This document shows, one piece after another, positions 1 to 12,100 of a DNA stretch of 64,000 nt (the first letter of the stretch is position 1; each line of letters begins with the position of its first letter). Origin of the DNA: Undaria pinnatifida (taxonomy: Eukaryota > Sar > Phaeophyceae > Laminariales > Alariaceae). The translations under genes and the position numbers were made by a program. The stretch covers positions 9,424,381 to 9,488,380 of the forward strand of contig JABAKD010000011.1 in NCBI GenBank assembly GCA_012845835.1. Reading direction: 5' to 3'. The notes beneath the pieces were generated by a model. It did not search any database. It saw only the letters and a program-made list of their open reading frames with translations, and was not told the DNA's origin.

Positions 1-124
1 GGAGCTGAAGCACAAGCGGTTCTTGCCTCCCACGGATCTGTTGGACCTCGTCACAGGAGGAGTCGCCGCGGCGGTATCGTCGCCGGCAGCAGCACCGGAC
101 CGGCTCGAGAGCGGCGCCCGCGAG
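1..124 (+). CDS. Gene A exon (partial, enters from left edge)
   Basis: Open from base 2 in frame: ELKHKRFLPPTDLLDLV, then an Ala/Pro/Ser-rich stretch ending GARE. The exon ends at GAG followed by donor GTGCGT (125-130), leaving phase 0. The acceptor lies outside the window. Composition is GC-rich like the later exons. Confidence 0.55.
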
Positions 125-3100
125 GTGCGTGCGAGCCTTTCCGCCATGCAGCACAACACACCGAAGCCCGGTCAATACTGCTGTGCGGCATACGGGATGG
201 AATACGTAACGTTTGTAATGAAGCAGTAAAAGCAGGGATCGGTGTTGTCGTTGTTGTTGTTGTGGTTGTAGTAGTAGTAGTAGTAGTTGTTTAAGCTGCT
301 GCTCGAATGAAGGACCGGTGAATAGGTATGATTCGTGTGAACGAGAAACATAACGTTTTTCATACACAGCATTCCAGAGGGAAAAGCGTTGAATACAGCA
401 GTAGTAACAGCCTGTGGGATAGTCTACTGCTACATACGTACATACATTCAAACATACAATGTCGTCTTATATTAGGTTATGACTCATGAAAACTTACTAA
501 AAACGAGCGACCGATGAGTAGTGTTGAGGTATCAGCGTGGCATTAGTCCGTTTGACCACTTGCAGAAGGTTAACCGATAGCTTTCCCAAACTAAGCCTTA
601 TAACACCACCTCCCCCTGAAACGGCGGGATACCAGGTCGGCCGTATTATTTTCGTTTTTCTTAGTCCTGCCGGCACCCCCCCCCGCCCTGTGCCGGGCCA
701 GGATTCGGGTGTTCACGCCGCCATCTGAGGCGCAGGGCAGACCTGCCGACGCCCTCCTCAGCCCAGAGCCGGGGGGCGACCAGGGTACCCCTGTTCGCGC
801 ATAACGTGGTACAGGGCTATATTTGTGACTGTGTTATATGTTTCTTCTTTTTTTGTGTTTCTCCTACTACTTGTTTCGGCCAAACACTCCTCCCCCTCGC
901 GGGGCTGTAAGTGGTGTCACCTTCCATTCCGGGTGTTTGTCGTTTCCTCGTCTAACCCCCGCCATCCATGCCAATGATCCGCGGGAGGGTTTTGGCGTGA
1001 TTTCTCCCTTGTACTAGCGCCTGCGTCCCCCTTCCTTTCGACAAAGGTTTGCCTTGCCATAGTGCCTTTTCAGTGGTTTGTTTGCCGTAGAGCCTTTTCT
1101 ACCCCCCCCCCCGCCACACGGCGGTACGCGAAAGGTTTTTGATGGGTGGTTTGCCTTGTTGTAGGGTCTGCGTGCCCTTCAACTGCTGTTCTTCGCGTTT
1201 TCCTGGCTCCATAGCCAGGCCGCTAGAGGTGTGGAAGTGGGTTTTAAGGAGCCGCATCTTCGACTCATGGTCTAGTTCGTAAAACCGGAGTTTCCCCGAA
1301 TCTCCCATATTTCTGCCTATGCGGCTCATCAGGGTGGGCTAGTGTTAAGGTACGGCCTTGAAAGTTCGGCAATTATCTGATTTGATAGGTAATTGGCCGT
1401 TTTCGTATGATATGTTGACGTTATCTATTAGGGGGTAGTCAGGAAATGAAACCGAGGCATGCGCCTCGGCTCTCCGTTGCTATCCGGGGCTCTCAGTTGC
1501 TACTAAAAAAAAGAAAAGTGTGAAAATGCTTAGTTTGGGTAAGCTATTGGTTAACATTTCGCACGTTGTCAAACGGACTAATACCCCACTCATTCCTTAA
1601 CAAGTGGCGTCGTCGACAGACCATGTTTTTTTCTGGGTCGCGGGTTCAAATCCCACAATCCACAATACTAAACTTTTTCAGACTTTCCCCATGTCGAACT
1701 TGAAAAATACTCTCCCTGGTATCCCCAGGAAATGAAACGGCTTGTTGTGGGTAAATGATAGGTCCGCGCGTATAATATCCGGCCGACCTGCTATGCAGTC
1801 GTTTCAACGGGGGAGAGTGTTATAAGGCTTAGTTTGGGTAAGCTATTGGGTAACCTTTTGCAAGTGGTCGAACGGACTAATACCCCACTAATACATTAAC
1901 AGTAGTACGCAGATTGCGAAAATGAGTATCGGCCCTAAATTCGTCGAACTCACGGCTGGCGTTGTTAGATTTTTTTTTGTAAAATAGCATTAATACACGG
2001 CTTCGGCCGCACGGTGTAGTCCGGCCGGCTGAGACAAGGGGACGTGCGTCCGACGTGCAACGGAAGGATATGTGCGACACGCGCGTATCTCGTATCTACC
2101 TGTAAAATACTCGTACGTGTTGTGCTGTCTGCACCTCCTACGGTAACAGGATTACCTGGTACCTCCGTTTTCCATGCCGTGTTTAGGCCAATCGTAGATC
2201 CGAGTTGCCCTGTACGTACCTCACTCATGATTGGAATTGGATATATATTTTTTGCGGCGCAGCGGTAAAAAAAAAGCATTCCCATGGCGGTGCGTTTTGG
2301 CAAACCGTACGCGTTGAACGCACACAAAAATTGGGACCGCAAATAAACAGGGTAATGGCCGCTCGCGCAAGTGGTACCGAAGCGCCGAAAAAGAACAGGG
2401 CATTTCACGGGTATAAGATCACTTCTCGCGGGTCAGATCTAGTCAGGGTGACCCGGCTCGACCCGGCCTGTGACACTTGAAAACCTGCCTGACCCGACCC
2501 GACCCGACCCGACCCGACCCTACCGTTTCCGACCGTACCCGACCCGTGATATTTCGAACACCTCCTGACCCGGCCCGACTTGACCCGTGAGGTTTTTAAG
2601 CCCTCCTAATCCGACTCGAAGGCCGGATCGAGTCAGGGTGACCCGGCTCGACCAGTTACACTTGAAAACCTTCCTGACCCGACCCGACCCGACCCGATCC
2701 GTGATATTTCGAACACCTTCTGACCCGACCCGACTTGACCCGCGAGGCTTTTAAGCCCTCTTGATCCGACTCAAAGGCCGGATCGAGTCAGGGTGACCTG
2801 GCCCGACCCGTTACACTTGAAACCTGCCTGACCCGACCCGACCCTACCCGATCCGTGATGTTTCGAACACCTTCTGACCCGACCCGACTTGACCCGCGAG
2901 GCTTTTAAACCCTCTTGATCCGACTCAAAGGCCGGATCATGACCCTTGAAAAGCCCTGACAAAAAATGGGCCTAAACGTGACCTCCCCGCCGCAGCCTTT
3001 GTGCGCTGCACGGCGGTGTTCCTTAAAAGACACGATAGATAACGATACACACTATTTTTTGTTCCCCTCCCTTTTCCGACGATGTGTTGCGTAGATGATG

Positions 3101-6100
3101 CCGTTCCGATAGAAATGGAATAATCCTCTTCTTCAACGACGATCGATGATAAGATCGCGCTTTCAAGTTGCTCGTCATGTGAAATAGAGTTTTGCAGTTT
3201 TGACCCCGAAAAGGGCAGTAGACTGCTTGAACTGCGTGATATTCACGAAATAGCGTGGAAGCAATTCAATTTTCGCTGCTGGGCGTGTTCGTATTTGTCC
3301 TACCCCCCCTCCCACCACTACCACCCCCACCCCCCCCCTGCCACCCCGTTTTTGCCCGCATATATTAATAGGCCACGGCCCCCGACGATCGCAACAGCGA
3401 CCGCAACATCAGGGGAAAGTTTATGGCGGCGATGGCTAAACCTACCGCCGGTGCCGACGACTTTGTCGAAGATTTGGCTCCCTTTATGGAACTATTACGC
3501 AGCAGGCGAGCGGCGGCGCCGCCGGGCCGCGGGGGGGGGTGGGGTGCCGGTGGTGAGAGCGTGCGAAGACCGACGGTACGAGTCGTCGCTGCGACAGCAG
3601 TCGCAGCAGCAGCGACATCGACAGCGACAGCAACGACGACGACGGCGACGAGGATGGCAGCGGTTCCTGCTACTACTCGTACGGCTGCTGGGTCCGCGAG
3701 GCCACCGGAGCTGCCAGGCCCGTTGCCTGGTGCGTGCATTTGATCCTTTTAGCTCTGCACGCCCGCCATGGGACAAACTCCTTGTAATCAGACTGTTACC
3801 CAGGAAGATAGCAATCGTGACCCAGTAGACTTGCTCCGGCGCCATAATATATGCGCGTACCACTTTCAACTTGTTTTACTTTCCCTGGAGTATTCTTCCA
3901 CTCCACATTGACTGGAGTCCTGTCCTGTGACGCCACGGACTTGATTATGCGCGTTAGTGTGGGAACACCAACACCACCAACAAAACAGCTGTTAAAAAAA
4001 CTAAGGGAATTTCTACCACAGTAGGTAGTGTTTTTTTTTATCGTGGATTCTGATCATCACGGTTCCGGCCGCGAGGATGTCTTTTAGGAGTTGAAAGAGG
4101 GGGTAACGTAGCCCCCGTTCCCCGCCGCCCCTACCATCGCCTACTAGCATTACGCGTACAGCAAGCTCCTATTCATTTATGCGATCCATGCCCCCTTTAC
4201 CCGCCTCCCTACCCCCCCCGATTGCACTACTTACAGGATATACATGATGAAATAATGCATTCCACAGCTGTCCGATATTGTCCCCCTCAAAAACGGGTTA
4301 TTGATGGTTTCCGTGTGCACAGATCGATCAACACCATCCTGTTGACCCTGGGGTACAAGGTAGTTCTGAGGGGAGTCGCCGACCTGTATCCTTAGACTAA
4401 TGAGGACACACGCCCCAGTAATACGCGCGATCGGAGTAACACACGCAGCTTGCAAATAAATATGAGTTTCGACGAAAACTTTGATCTCACAGCTGCATGA
4501 AGTGTATTTTTTATAACATACGAAAGGTCTGCGTATCTCTGGGCGAATTAGAAAAGGGTCTTCTTGCAGAAAAACACTGGCATTGTGTGTGGCCCCGCTC
4601 CTCGTGCTGACGCATACCACGACAGAGGTGCATCCATTTTACTCTATGAAACCCCTCCCTTGTTGGAATCGCCCTATCTCCACCTCATGCACAAAAACTG
4701 TTTTTTTGTAAGAAAAACGAAAGAGTGCAACCTGATGCCAAATGCGTGCTACGATAAAGGTACACCATTTTTTTTCTATTTCGGAGATCCATTGTTAACA
4801 GGTGTAAATGCCTATGGGGTCATAGCTCTGTCAATTCTTCGTCGATGACGGTAAACGATAGCTTGGATTGTTTGCATAGGCCTTACGGTCACGGCACAAA
4901 AACAAAAATTAAAAATGTGATGTTCTGGCCGAGATATTGCAAAAATTATGAGAAATTTCCGGTGAATTTTTTGCAACATGATAAGGCATTTACCCCTGTT
5001 AACACTGGATCTCCGTAATAATACTACCCCTCAATTTGGGAGGTTAAGACACGCCCTTCTTAACCCAAAAACTGGTTTGGACAAAAACAAAACTGCTGAC
5101 CGGATGAAAACTCCCATGGCCTAGGTATGAGGCGAGAGTCACGCAAAAATAAAATGGGGCGTATTTCCGACGATGATTTTGGGTTAAGGAGCCCCGTCAT
5201 TCAGAAACTGTGTTTCACACGAAAAGTGATGCCTGATGTCTCTATCGCAGCATGCGTCGCCAACAAATCTGTGGCCTAGGTTAAACGAAAAAAATCACGT
5301 TTCAAAAACAAGGATTGGCATTCCAACGATTGTGGGCGTGAAGTAGCCTCGTGTGAAGGAGTCGTGGTGCCGGAAGGTGGGAGGGAAAGGACGCAGGGGT
5401 ATCAGCTTTGCCTGGAGACAGCACCGGTTCTTCTTTATAGATTTCTCATTATTATTGGCATTGAGCTATGAGAAGCTCGAAGAGACAGGAAAGGAGAAGG
5501 AGGAGGAGGAGGAGGAGCAGGAGTGAGAGCACGGGGATGGGGTGAAGCTCACAGAGTTCGCTTCACCCCAGCATTGCTGCTTTCCTTGCTCTCTTCTGAA
5601 CCTTTACCTATGGAACGCACAAGGAACGTTCTCCTAGATGTTCTATATTCTCATGAGCGCCTAACGCGCTTACTTCTATCTATCTTGTCCAGAGGAGGAA
5701 CGTTCCATTCCCGAGAACGCTCTTGTGGTATAAACTAGCTAGATTGTACGGGTTATCCGCTTCACTCAGAATATTCCGTTTAAGAGAACCTTCTTGTGGC
5801 CAATAGGCCATAACTCTGCAGGCTATCTTACCGAATCTATTGCCAGCTATGCTGACACTCTATTACATTAGCCCACCCTGAATAGTTGTATGTGTAGATT
5901 GCCTTGCAATCAAAGGATAAACATCCAGAATTGTGAAGGGGATCGAAGATGCGGCTATTCGAAACAAACGAAAATGAGGCTATAGATTCCCCCACACCTC
6001 GTAATATTGAGGCTTAAACGCCTCATTGCAAGATATACAACCCTATGAAGGCGCTCTCATTCAAGAAACGGTTTTAGTCGAGAAGTGGTATACCATACGT

Positions 6101-9100
6101 CTATCGTAGCACGCGTCTGCTTCCGTCGACGCCAATTGTGAGGTGGGCTTTTTACGGGTCAGGCCTCTTGTCGCGGGTCGGGTCGGGTCGGGTCAGGGTA
6201 TCGACCCGACCATGACCTGACCTGATTCGACCCGTGATATTGGAAAATCTCCTGACCCGACGCGACCCGACCCGTGAAACCTCTTGACCCTACCCGACTC
6301 GACCCGAGAGAGTTTAGAGACTTCCTAACCAGGCCTGTGGGTGGAATTATGACCAAAGAAAAGCAGTGTATGTTTACCTGGGCTACCAGCTGCTCTGGCT
6401 ATCCCGTTGGCTAGAGATACCCCGTCGCAACCACCGTCAGCCGGAAGCCCCCCCGGATAGCTGTGCTTTCGTTTAGAGAGATACACTGCAGCCACTGAGC
6501 TAACAGTCAGTGCTGGGCGCGTGTTTTCGATAGAGCTACGATGAAAAGCACATTTAGATCATCGGGGCTAGTCAACTAAGGTCCTACTGGCACCCAGTAC
6601 ATCGTACGTCGTGTTGAGTGCGTGTTTACGATGTTTTTTCGTTACATACCCTAACAGTACCTAGGCCATGGGATCGTCTTGTTGAACTTTTTTGTTTTTC
6701 GCTGGGAATCATCCCTCGCTCTGTAGGGATGCAGCAAAAGTTTCTGGGCGCCGCCAAAACATTTGAGGAGCCCAATACCCCCAACCGAAACATGGCTTCC
6801 GGAGACATTCGCTCGCCCGGGGACCAACGTTGCTATGAGGTAGTCCTGAAACAGGCAAAACAGGCATACCCGTACACAGTAAAAGCGTCGAGACTAACTG
6901 GTAGCTCCGCACTTGAGTCGGAGCTCAACCGACCAGAACGTGCAACCCGTTCGGTGGGATGACTCGTCATACGCTGACTTTCTGGGCGCGAGGTACGAAG
7001 CTCTTCAAGTGGCCGCCGTCCTCGTCAGAGAAAACGGTTGGTGCTCCCCCATCGTAGCGTGCATGTGTCGCGCTGACTGTGGTTTCAGTGCTCGTGGTGC
7101 ACACCTAACACCGTTCTTTCTTCATACTCGTCCAAACCTCCCCCCGTCTTTCCTCCCCGTCTATTTGGGGGGGGGGGGCGAGGGGATTTTTCCGTCGCTG
7201 TTGCGGCAACCAAAAAAAAAATCGGCATGCCAACCGCTGCAGACAGCAGTACAGTACAGGACACCTATACAAAAAGAAACAGGATTTACTGACCCAGGCT
7301 TGGTTTCTTATTTGGGAGAGGGTTCGTTCTACGCTAACTTTCGGTATTACGGCTCCCGGGCTTACTGTGTTCCTTGTTAATATCGACCTGCTTTTCTCAT
7401 CACCCTTGTTCTTATTGAGTGTCCTGTTTTCTGCATGTTAGCCAACTGGCTGGCGCTGTGTTGTTTTTTGTCAATCTGCCAACGACTCCGTTTGTCAAGA
7501 TATTGTTTCGTTTGGGGCTAGAGGGGGGGGGGGGGGAAGGTTGACTGATCACCCACACACACAAACCAACGCTTTCATACACCACTTCTGTTTCCCGTCG
7601 TAAACCCCTCGAAATGTAAAAATCAACCAACCCGCAAGAACGGGACAAAACCAACAACCGAAACGTTTTTATGTGATACCAGGCAAATGGAAACACACAC
7701 AATGAGCGCCCCCAAGCGTTGACTTTGTCTCTATTAGTAGTAGTATCAAATGCGCGCTCCGATGGAGGCATTAAGGTATACCACTTTCTGGCAATTTTCG
7801 TGCTTTTCTGAACGACAGGGCTCCTTAGCCCAAAAATCGTCGGAATTAATACGTACCATTCTTGTTTTGCAGAGCTTCTTCACGGGTCGTGACCCGGCCC
7901 GCGGGTCGGAACAGGAGGATTTCAAAAGCTCGTGGGCCGAGTCGGGTTGGGTCAGGGAGTGTTGGAAATCTCACGGGTCGGGTCGGGTCGGGTCGGGTCG
8001 GGTCGGGTCGGGTCGGGTCGGGTCGGGTCCGGTCCGGTCGGGTCGGGTCACGACATTTTCAAACATATCACGGGTCGGGACGGGTCACCCGACCCTGACC
8101 CGATCATCCGACCCGCGAGCCATACGATCCGACCCGTGAAAACCCCTGTTGTTTTGCAATATGTTTTTGTTGTTGTTGTCGTGCCTAGGCCATGGGTTGC
8201 TTCATCGGGTTGCACTTTCAGCTTTACTCAAGAGTCAGTTTTCGCGCCAGAGGGACATACTGTTAATAGTATACAGCTCCTCATCAGGTCAGGATCCTCA
8301 GAAACAAAAACTGCACCATTCACCTCAGCAAGCGTCCATAGGAACGGTGCCCAGTTTTTGACTGGGATGCGCGTGGTCAACGGTCAAATGATTTAGGCAA
8401 GCAACAACCAGCACGCACCCCACAATTTGTTTTTGGTGCTTCTATGAGGAGTAGAAACGATGCCCCGTCTCATAAGGGATGCGTGGTCAATGGTTGGATG
8501 ACTAAGGCAAGCAACTAATGAGTGCGCCCCCCGCCCCCCCCCCTCCCTCGATACACGCTCCCCATTCGCTTGATATACCCCCTCTTTTCGTCTTACTTTT
8601 TTGGCGGCCACCGTGATGGTTATCGAGTTAGATCATATTGTGCGAGGTGGAGAACCCTAACTCTCGCTCAAGGGGAATGATCGTATCACGTAGTGTGAAC
8701 ATGGTGAGGCATCCACGAGGCAGTTACATAGTAATAACCATTGCTGTCTCTGGAGTGGCCACACCAGAGAACAAAGTGTAACTCATTGGCGCCGTCGTCC
8801 ACAAGCAAGAAAGTAGGCACAAGATGCCGAAGTCCGTCTTACGAGCGGTTCTTGGAAGGATGCAGTTCACCCTTCATGCGACTTGCCGAACACCTCACGG
8901 CGCTTCGCGCTTGGTACAAGCAATGTCTGCCTGGTTGGGGAAAACCCGACATGCTCCGTCCCGGCAAAGTAGGGATACGAGGGTCTATGGTCATACGATT
9001 ACGGCCATGCGCAAACTGAGTACACCCCCCTCCCACCCGCCCCTCGCCAGGGGTCGAAGAAGTCGCGGTCGTTGACGGCCCGGAAACTACGGCCGCCGCT

Positions 9101-12100
9101 GCTGCTGTGCGAGAAGCCTCCAACACCAACGCCCTGCCGGCCACCCTGCCTATCACCACCGTCAAGCCTGAGGACAGACGCCTGTTGTTTCATTCGAACA
9201 ACATCGGCAGCAACCGGTACGGTGGCGGCGGGGGCGGCGGCGGTGGTGAGGGTACTGCTACAGGCGCGCACCGCGCTTCAAGGGCTCCCGAAGCGCGGCG
9301 ACCGACTCCCTGCTACGCTCGAGGGACGCTGGCGGCGAGCGGTGCCCCCTGCCGGAGAAGGTGCATCATAGAGTTATACAGTACTAGTAGTTCTATCAAG
9401 TACTATTTAGCCCTTTTTTAACTGCAAAACATGATTCCACCCTAATCGGAAGTAGATTGTCTTCAAGAACGTGAGTGCTTTGCGAAAGGAATTGGACGGA
9501 CTTTGCTACATATACACCGTGTGTTAACCCGATGCTTTCCGCGCGTTCTACCACCGCTAATAGCGGTGGTCGGTGCCTCTCTCGGGGAGATTCATCTACT
9601 GCTGAGCTAGCCGCAGCAATAGCTCAGTCGGTGGCTCTCTCGACGAGTAACGAGCAATCTTGGGGACTAAAACAGAGAAACAGCCGCTGTTTGCGTTTTG
9701 TGCTATTTACGCGATAGCCTACTACTACCTGGTTCTAAACTTCTCCGTCAGACCGGCTAGAGTACTGAATTAGTTCGGGTTTAACCAAGAAATCGGCCGC
9801 TACTTTGCTTGTTGGTCAGAAGGGACAACAACATTACTTTGTTTATCCTTCCGAGACATCAGAGGGGCGAAAAAGGTCGAAAACAGATTACTAACAACAC
9901 TATAAATGACGAGTTTCGGCGCCAGCTGAACAAAGGCAACGCAGCTAGAAGACAAGAAATTTGTGTGTCTTTATGTCGGACTCGATTGCAAGGAAGTTGG
10001 TTGTACGGCACGTGCTTAGCATGAACTATCGCATGCTGCACACTCGCACTATGACAAAACATCACTTACCGTGTGTTTCGTCGCTACGCATGGGTGCCCG
10101 TTACTTAATCCTCGAAGCTTTGACGGGATTTCCTTGTGTGGTCGATGCTGGGGTACGGGACTACCCCAGTAGATACGCATATAGTCCATGAATATATATG
10201 TGTGAATTATTGAGCTCCTCTAAAGCAGATATGTAGACATCACAAAGGGCAGCCCTGGCTTCACCACCACAACGCAAAATACCGGCATCCCAGTATCCCG
10301 CTGCGATACAGCCAACCTACCATTGGAACTCTCGAAAATAATCACTCCGTAAAGGTGAAGAGCTGTCGCATGCTCTGTATACGAGTCGTTCTGCGGCAGC
10401 CCCCCCAACATTTCTTTGACGAAATCGCTGGTTTTTAAACCAGCGGCCGGCCGTATCTCCTGAAATATGGTGCTCCTTGCTCCCCTGACGTCATGGTCCA
10501 ATGATGATAGTCCATTGCAAACAACAGAACATGTGAAGAATGTTGTTTTCATAGAGTGTCCCTTCCTCTCGTCGGGCAGCCATGATGAAACGTTCGTTAG
10601 AGAAAATCGCTGGGTTTTTTGGGGGGGCTATCGTAGAATCAGTTATTACGTGCATATCGCCCACTCGTGTGCAACTTGTGCCCTGCATCGCGATTCGCGT
10701 CATGCTTCCAGGAAATTGCGAGGGCGCGTGGAGGGGTGCGATTCACTTTCCGGCGTGGCCGATTCTATGCTCAGGCTCTGCCCCGCGCTCGAAGCTCGCA
10801 TCTCGGACCTTCGCCGGGATAACACCGCCGCGGCTCAGTTCATGAGCAAGGCGCAGGTACATCCTAAGCGTTGATCGATTGTTGTGTGCTTGTAAGTGTT
10901 GATGAATGTGAGTCGACTTTGTGCTTGTGTTAAGACATAGACCATAACCGCTCGCATAACAATCAGTTCGGTGCGCGAAGCAATAATTGTGTTCATTCGC
11001 CGATTATTGCGGTTTCACATGTTGAAGTGAAGTGTTTTTTTGTGCTTTCGTCTGTGGTTATGGGATACACCGCAACACAACAACCGACGACGAGCTAACA
11101 GTCGGCGGCTGGTTGTTGTTGGCTCGGTGGCTATATTATAGTACATCTCTAGTATAACTGAAAACACTTGAAAAAAGTTTTTTTTGCGCCAGGCTCCAAT
11201 TATTTTATGAGGCAGGATGTGTCCTACCCCAACTTCATCGGCTTCCCCATTTTGCGAACTTCGTGAAAAACGCAAGATCATCCCCCCCCAACCGCAACAA
11301 TACCGACTCTTACATGCCCCCCCACCCTCCCTACGCCTCCTCCCCCCCCCTCCCCCTCGCTATCCCCCCCCCCCCGGCTATGACCCCCCCCCTTTCCCCT
11401 GCAACGCTACCGGGTTCCCTATTTTGTGAACGTTGCTACTTCTCTCGCGCGCAAAACACTACTACGTGATTATTATCAGGCAGCGAGTTGGCTGAAGGAC
11501 AGGAGGCCCGAGGGATTGATGGTTTCTCACAACCGTGCGGTGTCCGCCTTGGAAGGAGTGGAGCTTTCCTCGCTAAGGTAAGACCGAGGGCCCACATGCA
11601 TTTTCTTTTTTTCAAGCTTCGCCTTCGTACAGCACAAGATACCTACATACAGCAGTACAATGTAGTACAGTATATGATGGGCTTGCCATTCAAAAACGCC
11701 CCCAATCTAGGCAAAGCTTAAAATTTAATGCGACACCATCCCTGGCCACAGGCTATTCCACACCAGGTTATTTTAAGGGTTAGCGTAGTTTCGCTGCTGG
11801 TCACGATTTACCATTCTAAATTTCTTGGCGTCCTTCAAAAAGTGCCTGACAGATGTGCTTTGTATTTTATTTTGCTTACCCGTGGGCCTGTGCTGTGGGA
11901 AGAAACGGCGGCGGTGGCTCCACCTGCGTTTCTCACCTGGGGACAAAAAAAGGGTCGTTGGACTTCGGTACACCCCGAGCCGGATTTTTTTTTGCATTCC
12001 CACCTAAAGGTATCACCCTGCCTGTGTCCTGGTGGTCGCCTTTGTTAGGTAGGCGTTCTTGGCACTTGCAGTAATTACGTGATTGTTATAAGGCTTAGAG

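Noticed and set aside
2043-2403. Overlapping open frames on both strands after the first TRIM
   Set aside because: No start context, splice sites or recognisable protein; frames overlap on both strands without preference.
6480-6520. Minus-strand tRNA suggested by GTTAGCTCAGTGGCTGCAG
   Set aside because: No T-arm or closing stem found downstream on that strand.
9600-9670. tRNA gene suggested by ATAGCTCAGTCGGTGG
   Set aside because: Box A is good but there is no T-arm (GGTTCRANYCC) or acceptor pairing within 90 bases.
10220-10552. 110-codon minus-strand frame that looks partly protein-like
   Set aside because: It runs through a dispersed palindrome (CTGGTTTTTAAACCAG) and has no splice or start context; it lies in an intron of gene A.
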